Virus record (IMG/VR): IMGVR_UViG_3300045117_000042
Coordinates: 1 to 21,042 of that record
Strand: one strand, 5' to 3'
DNA from: a virus
DNA length: 21,042 nucleotides
The notes under the pieces were generated by a model. It did not search any database. It worked only from the letters and a program-made list of their open reading frames with translations, and had not been told where the DNA came from. Of the stretch, positions 14,466 through 20,094 are shown piece after piece; positions within the stretch are counted from its first letter, which is position 1; each line of letters begins with the position of its first letter. The translations under genes and the position numbers were made by a program.

Positions 14466-15611
14466 ATGAAAATACTTTATTGTTCAAGTTGGCAAAAATT
14501 AGAATTAGATTTTGCTAATTCTAGCGTGGCGAGATTGGGGACTGATTTAAGGTTGCCAATAATAGAAGCTATGATAAATCTTGGTCATGAAGTTAGTTTT
14601 CCGGACACGGCTAAAATAGAATTACCAAGCGGTAATAAAGAAATGTTTAGATCTAATTTAACATTTGACTATAATTTTCTAAATAAAATTACAAAGTTTA
14701 CTAAAATACAAGACTATGAACTAATGTTTATAGAAGGGGGGTGCAATAATACAATCTTTGAAAAAGGAGTTGGTTGGTTTAATTTAGCTGGATTACTAAA
14801 TAATTTCAATGGTAATGTCATTTATTACCACCACGGAGATATGGTGACGATGGCTTTCCCATTCGGAGATTGTATTAAGGAAACAGATTCTGATAATCCA
14901 CTTAATTTAAGGAATATACTAAGCGCGCAATCTTTGGCCGGTAAAAAGTGGAAAGTATTAACTCACGCAATTGATACAGAAAAAATGTGTAAGATGATAA
15001 AACAATCTCGTTTCATGTATTCAAAAATAGGAGTGCCGATTGAATTCATGCCAATTGGATATTCTAAAAATTTTGATAGAAAACAGGGCAATAAAAGGAA
15101 ACCGCTTAAATATGATTTATTATATATAGGCAATCAAAGAGATGATAATAGGAAAAACAAATTGCTAAAGTTTTTAAGCAATACAGAACTAAATATCGCA
15201 GTAATAGGCAAATGGGAATACAAAGGATTGTTTGAAAACATAAATTTTTTAGGTAGAATGGGGGGGCATGGCGAAATTTATGATTTTTACAATGACGCTT
15301 TATCAACCTTGCAAATAGGAGATTTAGGATTTGAAAAAATAGGCATGCGCACAACCAGGATAGCCCAAGCAATTTGTTCTGAAACGATTTTATTTACGGA
15401 TGGCGAAATATTAAAGCCAGAAGAATTTACTTTGCCAGATAACGTAATTGAAACAAAGGAAGATTTAATGCGAAGAATATTACACTATAAAAATTGTGAC
15501 TTAGAATTAGAAAATGATATTGCGGCTCAAAAAGAAATGCTAAGTGAATGGCGTGATGTAATAGGTGGGGCAATTTTAAATTCCGGGTTTGCCAACTTAA
15601 CACTAAATTAA
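14466..15611 (+). CDS. Putative GT-B glycosyltransferase
   Basis: A 381-residue soluble protein. The N-terminal Rossmann-like start MKILYCSSWQKLELDF and a central HHGDMVTMAFPFGD fit a GT-B acceptor domain. The C-terminal half begins DLLYIGNQRDDNRKNKLLKF, a typical second-domain opening, and has NINFLGRMGGHGEIYDFYND then GMRTTRIAQAICSETILFTD, like the nucleotide-sugar domain of GT-B enzymes. No membrane segment is seen. The frame also opens at an ATG at 14442 inside the preceding gene; the ATG at 14466, one base after that gene's stop, is preferred. Acceptor unknown: phage DNA bases are an option given the ThyA-family and kinase genes; a host molecule is another. Confidence 0.5.
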   Translation: MKILYCSSWQKLELDFANSSVARLGTDLRLPIIEAMINLGHEVSFPDTAKIELPSGNKEMFRSNLTFDYNFLNKITKFTKIQDYELMFIEGGCNNTIFEKGVGWFNLAGLLNNFNGNVIYYHHGDMVTMAFPFGDCIKETDSDNPLNLRNILSAQSLAGKKWKVLTHAIDTEKMCKMIKQSRFMYSKIGVPIEFMPIGYSKNFDRKQGNKRKPLKYDLLYIGNQRDDNRKNKLLKFLSNTELNIAVIGKWEYKGLFENINFLGRMGGHGEIYDFYNDALSTLQIGDLGFEKIGMRTTRIAQAICSETILFTDGEILKPEEFTLPDNVIETKEDLMRRILHYKNCDLELENDIAAQKEMLSEWRDVIGGAILNSGFANLTLN

Positions 15612-15620
15612 ATTTTTGGC

Positions 15621-15649
15621 TTTACTTTCTTTATGGATTGGAATATAAT
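15621..15649 (+). promoter_or_regulatory. Sigma70-type promoter for accessory genes
   Basis: TTTACT (15621-15626), 17 bp, TATAAT (15644-15649). It shares GGATTGGAATATAAT exactly with the promoter at 12212-12240, suggesting one was copied from the other. Expected start near 15656, about 19 bases before the ATG at 15675. It drives the run of small genes, the homing endonuclease and probably the tRNA. Confidence 0.78.
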
Positions 15650-15674
15650 GTTTTTGCATACTAACCAAGAACTT

Positions 15675-15818
15675 ATGAAAAATCAAAATCTAGAAAAACT
15701 TTTCAAAGAAAGTGGAGAAGGTAAATTTATTGAAGGGGCGATTTATTTAATTAGTAAAATAATTAACCGGAAACAAAATGGCAAACAAATATCACATCAG
15801 ATACAAAAAGAATCCTGA
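15675..15818 (+). CDS. 47-residue hypothetical protein
   Basis: ATG frame, MKNQNLEKLFKESGEGKFIE then GAIYLISKIINRKQNGKQIS. The frame is open further upstream to 15633, but that stretch contains the promoter -10, so 15675 is chosen. It overlaps the next gene by 41 bases. The central IYLISKII is hydrophobic but too short for a sure membrane span. No family is recognised. Confidence 0.5.
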   Translation: MKNQNLEKLFKESGEGKFIEGAIYLISKIINRKQNGKQISHQIQKES

Positions 15819-15933
15819 AGACGGCAAATCTTACAAAGAAAGATTACAGGCTGAAATGAATAAAGGTAAGATAGGGGGTTTAACAAGTTGGGGAGAACAG
15901 AGATTAAATCAAGCATTAAGAAAATATCAATGA
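15778..15933 (+). CDS. 51-residue hypothetical basic protein
   Basis: ATG frame, MANKYHIRYKKNPEDGKSYK then ERLQAEMNKGKIGGLTSWGE, ending QRLNQALRKYQ. Basic and helical. It starts in the context CGGAAACAAA, overlaps the previous gene by 41 bases and the next by 4 (ATGA). Its coupling to the next frame supports translation. No family is recognised. Confidence 0.5.
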   Translation: MANKYHIRYKKNPEDGKSYKERLQAEMNKGKIGGLTSWGEQRLNQALRKYQ

Positions 15934-16034
15934 AAACATTAAACACAATCTGGTGGTATATGACTATCTTAATGAGTCTAATAGCGATAGGATTATTTCT
16001 TAACTTGGTATGGCCTACTACAATAAACCAATAA
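15930..16034 (+). CDS. 34-residue single-span membrane peptide
   Basis: ATGA overlap with the gene before. Sequence MKTLNTIWWYMTILMSLIAI then GLFLNLVWPTTINQ: one hydrophobic helix of about 20 residues (residues 8-28) with aromatic ends. It is followed 3 bases later by the ATG at 16038. Tiny membrane peptides are common in phage early regions, for example in superinfection exclusion or lysis control; no function can be assigned. Confidence 0.5.
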   Translation: MKTLNTIWWYMTILMSLIAIGLFLNLVWPTTINQ

Positions 16035-16037
16035 ATA

Positions 16038-16283
16038 ATGAACCAAAAGAAAACACTTGAAGAAGTAAGGCGCCCAAATATATTTGGAAAATCATGGAAG
16101 CAAGATATGGAAATATTGTTAGAGTTACGAAAAGGCATAAACTATATAATATTTGCCAGCGTTAAAGGGAATACCCACATAATTCCAGAGATTAAATTAA
16201 AGGAAATGTTACAAGAAGCCAGAACTCAAGCAATAGAAGAGTGTAAAAGAAATAATTTAATCAAATCACATGAAAAAGATTAA
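16038..16283 (+). CDS. 81-residue hypothetical protein
   Basis: Charged protein beginning MNQKKTLEEVRRPNIFGKSW and KQDMEILLELRKGINYIIFA, ending in a helix (MLQEARTQAIEECKRN). No motif is recognised. It starts 3 bases after the membrane peptide and overlaps the homing endonuclease gene by 14 bases. The overlap suggests the endonuclease either inserted here or uses this gene for translation. Confidence 0.55.
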   Translation: MNQKKTLEEVRRPNIFGKSWKQDMEILLELRKGINYIIFASVKGNTHIIPEIKLKEMLQEARTQAIEECKRNNLIKSHEKD

Positions 16284-16827
16284 TCCAAAAGAAGAGTGGC
16301 GCGACGTAAAAAGCTATGAAGGGTATTACCAGGTAAGTAATCTTGGCAGGGTAAGGAGCTTGGATAGATGTGTGAAAGACGACTACCATATAAGTAGAAT
16401 TTTAAAAGGAAAGATTAGAACTCTTTTTACAAGACCAGATAAACGTATTCAATTATCTCTTCATAAGGGCAATAAAAGAGAAAGAGCAGATATTCATAAG
16501 CTAGTTGCAGAAGCGTTTGTACATAAACCTAAAGGAAGATTGGAAATAAATCATGTTGACGGGAATCCGAGCAATAATCGTGCAGACAATCTAGAATGGA
16601 TAACTAGAAGTGAAAATCAAAAGCACGCCTACAGACTTGGTTTAAAAAAAGCATTAAGAGGAGAACAAAACAAGTGTTCTAAGTTAAACAATTGGCAGGT
16701 TCAAAGAATTAGGCTTATGAAAGAAGTAACTCCTAAAATAACAACCAGAAAAATAGCTAATTTTTTTGATGTGTCAAAAACATCCATAATATATATTTTT
16801 AATAGAAAAACTTGGACTCATATTTAG
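16270..16827 (+). CDS. HNH homing endonuclease (NUMOD4-HNH)
   Basis: A 185-residue selfish DNA endonuclease. NUMOD4 DNA-binding motif at the N-terminus: EEWRDVKSYEGYYQVSNLGR followed by VRSLDR (residues about 8-33). HNH core: HKLVAEAFVHKPKG then EINHVDGNPSNNRADNLEW (residues about 77-112) with the typical N-H-x-D-G and N-N-x-x-x-N-L-E-W. The C-terminal part (WQVQRIRLMKE... KITTRKIANFFDVSKTSI) looks like a helix-turn-helix DNA-binding end. It is free-standing, not inside an intron. It lies next to a tRNA gene flanked by direct repeats, so this is a mobile spot. Confidence 0.9.
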   Translation: MKKINPKEEWRDVKSYEGYYQVSNLGRVRSLDRCVKDDYHISRILKGKIRTLFTRPDKRIQLSLHKGNKRERADIHKLVAEAFVHKPKGRLEINHVDGNPSNNRADNLEWITRSENQKHAYRLGLKKALRGEQNKCSKLNNWQVQRIRLMKEVTPKITTRKIANFFDVSKTSIIYIFNRKTWTHI

Positions 16828-16859
16828 CTGTACCGCCAAGAAGCAATTAAATCTTTAAC

Positions 16860-16983
16860 TAATTTAAAATGAAAAAAAAGCGCTAGAAGTGTTTATGGTG
16901 GCATAGCTGCCTTCCAAGCAGTTGGAGCGAGTTCAAATCTCGTTTAGCGCTCCAAATAATCACTTAATAATTTAAAATGAAAA
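16860..16983 (+). repeat. 16-bp direct repeats flanking the tRNA gene
   Basis: TAATTTAAAATGAAAA occurs at 16860-16875 and again at 16968-16983, exactly 108 bases apart and bracketing the tRNA gene. It may mark duplication or insertion of a tRNA cassette, or be a homing-related footprint. The motif is A/T-rich and the window is AT-rich, so chance is not excluded. Confidence 0.5.
16880..16954 (+). tRNA. tRNA-Gly(UCC)
   Basis: A 75-base cloverleaf. Acceptor GCGCTAG (16880-16886) pairs with TTAGCGC (16944-16950); discriminator is T and CCA is encoded (16952-16954). D-arm GTGT/GCAT with two G-T pairs; anticodon stem GCTGC/GCAGT with loop CTTCCAA giving anticodon TCC (16913-16915); T-arm GCGAG/CTCGT with loop TTCAAAT. 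U73 agrees with bacterial glycine tRNAs. Position 8 is A instead of the near-universal U, and the D-stem is weak. It reads GGA, a frequent codon in these AT-rich genes. Confidence 0.9.
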
Positions 16984-17033
16984 TTTCAAAGAAAGTTAAA
17001 ATAACTATATTATAATCTACTAACAAAATAACT

Positions 17034-17363
17034 ATGAACTGGAAAATTGTGCTTAAAAGACTTGAATACTGGAGGTCACAAGACGAAAAATGGCAAAAAG
17101 CTATGAAGCAATTTTGTGAGGTTATTGCTCCAGATGAATATGCGCCAATTCTTTCACCTAATTATGTGGAGAGTTTTATCGCTGGCATAGATATAGATGG
17201 CGATGGTAGCGAAACAAGTCTTGGCAGTTGGTTATCTTACTGGGTATATGAAGTGCCAATGTTTAAGGATATAAAAAAGTGTGAAGTTAAAGACAGAAAT
17301 GGTAACAAGTATGATTTTAAAAAAAGAAAAGATGTAATTAAATTTCTTAAAAATAATTACTAA
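17034..17363 (+). CDS. Hypothetical protein, conserved-looking phage type
   Basis: A 109-residue acidic/aromatic protein. It has LKRLEYWRSQDEKWQKAMKQ and FCEVIAPDEYAPI, then FIAGIDIDGDGSETSLGSWL followed by SYWVYEVP. The W-, Y- and D-rich pattern looks like a conserved globular phage protein, but I cannot name a family. DGDGSE might bind a cation. It is joined to the next gene by TAATG (one-base overlap). The first 200 bases upstream contain the tRNA and no other gene. Confidence 0.65.
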   Translation: MNWKIVLKRLEYWRSQDEKWQKAMKQFCEVIAPDEYAPILSPNYVESFIAGIDIDGDGSETSLGSWLSYWVYEVPMFKDIKKCEVKDRNGNKYDFKKRKDVIKFLKNNY

Positions 17364-17608
17364 TGGAAGACTTCACAGAACTATTAGATTCCATACCAGA
17401 AAAAGAACAGCCTATACAGGACATAGGCCAACTCGCACACAAACTAGCTATGGTTATTCTAACAGAAGCACTTGAAGGCAATTTGGACGCTAAACGCATG
17501 GCTAATAGAAATGTAAGTCCTGTATCACTGGCAAATGCTTGTGCCGCAGCTTGTATAAAAGTAATTGAAGAAGAATTGACTAAAGAAGTAAAAAGTGATA
17601 AACTATAA
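17363..17608 (+). CDS. 81-residue hypothetical helical protein
   Basis: Acidic N-terminus (MEDFTELLDSIPEKEQPIQD), then an Ala-rich helical body with AHKLAMVILTEALEGNLDAK and SPVSLANACAAACIKVIEEE. Three cysteines lie close together (ANACAAACIK plus none elsewhere makes two in this stretch), without a metal-binding spacing. It overlaps the upstream gene by one base. The function is unknown. Confidence 0.6.
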   Translation: MEDFTELLDSIPEKEQPIQDIGQLAHKLAMVILTEALEGNLDAKRMANRNVSPVSLANACAAACIKVIEEELTKEVKSDKL

Positions 17609-17630
17609 TGTATTCTTTAACAAAACAAAT

Positions 17631-17726
17631 ATGAAATCAACCTCATTCCGAGTATGGGTGGCAGCACTAGCGATTGCCACATTTGGACTCCTTTGTGTGT
17701 CCATGTTCGCACCACTAATAAAATAA
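17631..17726 (+). CDS. 31-residue single-span membrane peptide
   Basis: ATG frame MKSTSFRVWVAALAIATFGL then LCVSMFAPLIK: a short basic N-terminus followed by one hydrophobic helix (residues about 8-28). The start context is AACAAAACAAAT, A-rich as at other genes here. It lies 19 bases before the cell-wall hydrolase gene, so a pinholin- or regulator-like role in lysis can be imagined, but nothing proves it. Confidence 0.45.
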   Translation: MKSTSFRVWVAALAIATFGLLCVSMFAPLIK

Positions 17727-17745
17727 ACACTAACAAAACTCACCT

Positions 17746-18858
17746 ATGAACAAACTCAAACTAAGTCTAGTAATTGGACTAATTCTAAGCTTAACAATCG
17801 GATTAACTGTACTTGCAGTTTATGATCCTATTGCGTCTGCTAGATCTAAAAATGATCTTTTATTCAAAGAACTACAATCACAGCAATTCAAAGTTAAACA
17901 AGAACAACTCAAAGAGAAGGAAGCTTTGAAAGAATACTGTTTAAGCCTTAAAGAAACTGCTACGCTTCTTTTAGAAGAAAGCGGTGAAGCTACTAAAGAA
18001 CAGATAGAAACTTGGAAACGATTAAAAGAAAGAAGTTGTGGTACTTATTATGTAAACTCACTTAAAGACGTTTATAGCGATCCTAGTGACCTATTCTATA
18101 CGTTCTTGAAAGCTGACGGTGCATATATCACGCAGAATATCAGAACGCACTTCTATCGTAACGGATACGCAGCCGTAGACATTGGAACCGGCGGAAAGAA
18201 ACTTACAATGTATGCACCTTCTTATATGAAGTCCGAAGGAGAAGATTTAGAACGTGAATATACTGTTGAATTAGCAGATTTTCCTAAAACAACAGGTAGA
18301 ACAATGATTCTACACTGGAATGAAGATGGTGTTAAAATGTCTTTCTTACTAGGTCATATTTCAAGTTATTTAGTGCAAGACGGTGCTATTGTAAAGACAG
18401 GTGATAAAATAGCCATTAGTGGTGGTGATCCTACTGAAGACGATCAAGGAGCTACTACTGGACTTCATTTGCATTTTGAGATGCGTATGAATGATGTAGC
18501 TGTTCCATATCCTTCTTATGCTTACACAAAACATACTAAAGAAGATGGAAATGTTGAGATTGAAGAAAAGCCAGTAGACTTAGATAAGCTTGCTTATGCT
18601 GTTGCTATGGCAGAAACTGGAAATTGCACAAAAGGATCTGCTATATCTAATAAGAATTGTTTTGGTATAATGGAATGGCCTAATGGTAAACGCCAACTTA
18701 AAACGTATAAAGACATAAAAGATTCTTTTAAAGAATTTAAAGAGATTTGGAAAGACCATTACAAGACTTTTCCTGACTATGAAATGGCTAAACTATGGAC
18801 TGGCAACGACAGACCTGATACTTGGCTTAAAGCTGTAACTCAATATTATAATGAGTAA
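17746..18858 (+). CDS. Membrane-anchored two-domain cell-wall hydrolase (M23-like plus lysozyme-like)
   Basis: A 370-residue protein, probably exported. Residues 5-25 are a signal anchor or signal peptide; 33-98 a charged helix/coiled coil; about 125-255 an M23/LytM-like peptidase domain with AAVDIG (Asp145), LLGHIS (His204) and HLHFE (His241, His243). The usual first zinc ligand, His four residues before the Asp, is Tyr141, so this domain may be inactive or use another ligand. Residues about 278-370 resemble a lysozyme-like/glucosaminidase domain with LAYAVAMAETG (Glu290) and NKNCFGIM. It could act in lysis or wall penetration. It overlaps the next gene by 8 bases. Confidence 0.7.
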   Translation: MNKLKLSLVIGLILSLTIGLTVLAVYDPIASARSKNDLLFKELQSQQFKVKQEQLKEKEALKEYCLSLKETATLLLEESGEATKEQIETWKRLKERSCGTYYVNSLKDVYSDPSDLFYTFLKADGAYITQNIRTHFYRNGYAAVDIGTGGKKLTMYAPSYMKSEGEDLEREYTVELADFPKTTGRTMILHWNEDGVKMSFLLGHISSYLVQDGAIVKTGDKIAISGGDPTEDDQGATTGLHLHFEMRMNDVAVPYPSYAYTKHTKEDGNVEIEEKPVDLDKLAYAVAMAETGNCTKGSAISNKNCFGIMEWPNGKRQLKTYKDIKDSFKEFKEIWKDHYKTFPDYEMAKLWTGNDRPDTWLKAVTQYYNE

Positions 18859-19039
18859 AACATTAATTGAAATCATGGTCGCAGTAGATTTATTAGAAGG
18901 AAAACAGGCATTAAAGAAAATTCCTTATGAAACTTTATTTAGACAACACCAATCACTATGCAAAACAAGAAAGGAGATAACAGAGATAAGAATGAAGACT
19001 TTATTTGGCAAACTTTACAGAAAGCTCTTAGGAGAATAG
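18851..19039 (+). CDS. 62-residue hypothetical protein
   Basis: ATG overlaps the end of the hydrolase gene (8 bases). Sequence MSKTLIEIMVAVDLLEGKQA then LKKIPYETLFRQHQSLCKTR, with a basic C-terminus (FGKLYRKLLGE). Helical. It shares 82 bases with the next frame (18958-19146) in another register; both may be translated, or one may be spurious. No family is recognised. Confidence 0.5.
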   Translation: MSKTLIEIMVAVDLLEGKQALKKIPYETLFRQHQSLCKTRKEITEIRMKTLFGKLYRKLLGE

Positions 19040-19146
19040 ATGAGCAAGATAGAATAATTAAGTCTTTATCACTTTATATTTTAAAGAATGAAAAAGAAAA
19101 AGATAGAAAAGTTTTGGTTAAACAAAAAAGGTCCAAAAATAACTAG
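18958..19146 (+). CDS. 62-residue hypothetical charged protein
   Basis: MQNKKGDNRDKNEDFIWQTL then QKALRRIDEQDRIIKSLSLY, followed by a very basic tail (KVLVKQKRSKNN). Helical, coiled-coil-like. It overlaps 18851-19039 by 82 bases and the NinG-like gene by 59 bases. The heavy overlap lowers confidence; the coiled-coil pattern and plausible residue use favour it slightly. Confidence 0.4.
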   Translation: MQNKKGDNRDKNEDFIWQTLQKALRRIDEQDRIIKSLSLYILKNEKEKDRKVLVKQKRSKNN

Positions 19147-19507
19147 AAAAGGATTAGTAAAGAAACTAGATGCAGCCTTTAGTGAATTTATAAGAGAACG
19201 TGATAAAAAATGCGTAGTATGCAAGACAACTATTGACTTAACTTGTGGACACTTATTTACTCGTACAGCCTATTCAACTCGCTGGGATGAAGTAAACTGC
19301 CACTGCCAATGTCTATCTTGCAATTATATACACGAATCTAATCCACATCCGTTCTGTAGTTGGTTTATTCACAAATTCGGATTAGAAGCGTATGATAATC
19401 TCATTCAACAACATAAAACTATTAAAAAATTTTCTGATTACGATATAGCAACTTTAACACTTGAATACAAAAGAAGAACAGAATTGCTTAAAGATAATCA
19501 AATTTAA
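19088..19507 (+). CDS. NinG/Rap-like recombination nuclease
   Basis: A 139-residue HNH-like protein. After a basic N-terminus comes LVKKLDAAFSEFIRERDKKC, the standard NinG start, then Cys42-X2-Cys45, GH55 (TCGHLFTR), WDEVN (66-70) and Cys75-X2-Cys78-Asn79 (CQCLSCN). These are the zinc and catalytic positions of the lambda NinG (Rap) family, which cleaves recombination junctions. It ends with helices (YDIATLTLEYKRRTELL). It is far from the annealase/exonuclease genes but on the same strand, and completes the recombination set. Confidence 0.85.
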   Translation: MKKKKIEKFWLNKKGPKITRKGLVKKLDAAFSEFIRERDKKCVVCKTTIDLTCGHLFTRTAYSTRWDEVNCHCQCLSCNYIHESNPHPFCSWFIHKFGLEAYDNLIQQHKTIKKFSDYDIATLTLEYKRRTELLKDNQI

Positions 19508-19516
19508 CTGAGATAA

Positions 19517-19636
19517 ATGAGTAAATTATGTAAAATCATCTTAGGATTTGCAATTTTAGCACTTATAACCATTATAAGTATGAAAATCTTTATACAGATC
19601 ATTATTTGGATCTCCTTAATTCCAATGTTATTCTAA
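19517..19636 (+). CDS. 39-residue single-span membrane peptide
   Basis: ATG frame MSKLCKIILGFAILALITII then SMKIFIQIIIWISLIPMLF, nearly all hydrophobic after a Lys/Cys start: one long or two short membrane helices. It is the last plus-strand gene and starts 9 bases after the NinG-like gene. Its last bases overlap the candidate minus-strand terminator at 19635-19654. Function unknown. Confidence 0.45.
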   Translation: MSKLCKIILGFAILALITIISMKIFIQIIIWISLIPMLF

Positions 19637-19654
19637 AAAACTCCATCTAGAGTC
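19635..19654 (-). terminator. Candidate Rho-independent terminator
   Basis: On the minus strand, GACTC (19650-19654), loop TAGATG, GAGTT (19639-19643), then a short T-run (plus-strand A's 19635-19640). The stem is only 5 bp with one G-T pair, so strength is modest. It would end the candidate small RNA and any read-through from the holin gene. Confidence 0.45.
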
Positions 19655-19785
19655 GTACACATCTTATTTAGGCCTTGAAAGACTATGTACTAACTGATAA
19701 ACAGAGTTTTTACTCGTTACCGCGCTTATAGCAGTCGGCTAAAGTGATTATTTGCCCCGACGTTTGTATGAAGCTTCTCAGTTAA
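19635..19785 (-). ncRNA. Candidate structured small RNA (three-way junction)
   Basis: About 150 bases between convergent gene ends, transcribed from the promoter at 19792-19819. Closing helix P1: TAACTGA/TCAGTTA (19778-19784 with 19691-19697, 7 bp). Inside it are two arms: P2 GCTT/AAGC (19771-19774 with 19724-19727), stacked towards GTCGG/CCGAC (19757-19761 with 19734-19738), and P3 ACTC/GAGT with a 4-base loop (19704-19715). After P1 comes a possible GTACAT/ATGT-GTAC stem and the terminator. No open frame of note and no tRNA features (no TTCRA loop). The family is not recognised; a packaging-type RNA, an RNA decoy or an antisense regulator are possibilities. Confidence 0.45.
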
Positions 19786-19791
19786 CTTAAT

Positions 19792-19819
19792 AGTATATCT
19801 ACTTTGACGATAAAGTAAA
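19792..19819 (-). promoter_or_regulatory. Candidate promoter of the small RNA
   Basis: On the minus strand, TTTACT (19814-19819), 16 bp, TATACT (19792-19797). The -35 continues TTTACTTT as in the six stronger promoters; the spacer is one base shorter and the -10 is not perfect. It starts right after the holin stop codon and points away from any minus-strand gene in the next 200 bases, which suggests an RNA product. Confidence 0.5.
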
Positions 19820-19820
19820 T

Positions 19821-20084
19821 CTACTTATTCTTTCCTGTTTTAATAGTTGTTTCGTAATTCGTAAGGAAACGCCTAAGAACCTCAGCGATAGTTGACCAAA
19901 AGGCAACCAATAAAACAGTTAAATCTAATTCCTTTCCAGCTACCATTACAGTAAAACCTGAATCTGATAGCCAAACAGTTATAGCTGTTAATAAAGCACC
20001 AGCTAATGCTACAAGTAGAAATCTACCTGCTTTCAGTAAATCAACTTTATTAAGTTGAAATCTTCTTACACCTACTAATTTCAT
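19821..20084 (-). CDS. Holin-like two-span membrane protein
   Basis: An 87-residue protein. First hydrophobic helix about residues 18-38 (AGRFLLVALAGALLTAITVW), a short hydrophilic turn, then a second near 53-70 (DLTVLLVAFWSTIAEVLRRF), and a basic tail (ETTIKTGKNK). Size and layout match small phage holins, which form holes in the inner membrane at lysis. It follows the papain-like peptidase gene with a 10-base gap. Other small membrane proteins cannot be excluded; no named holin family is claimed. Confidence 0.65.
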   Translation of the reverse strand: MKLVGVRRFQLNKVDLLKAGRFLLVALAGALLTAITVWLSDSGFTVMVAGKELDLTVLLVAFWSTIAEVLRRFLTNYETTIKTGKNK

Positions 20085-20094
20085 AAATTTATGA

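Noticed and set aside
16984-17016. Possible promoter before 17034 (TATAAT at 17011-17016; also TTTCAA-N16-TATATT).
   Set aside because: No good -35 at proper spacing for the TATAAT, and the region is simply A/T-rich.
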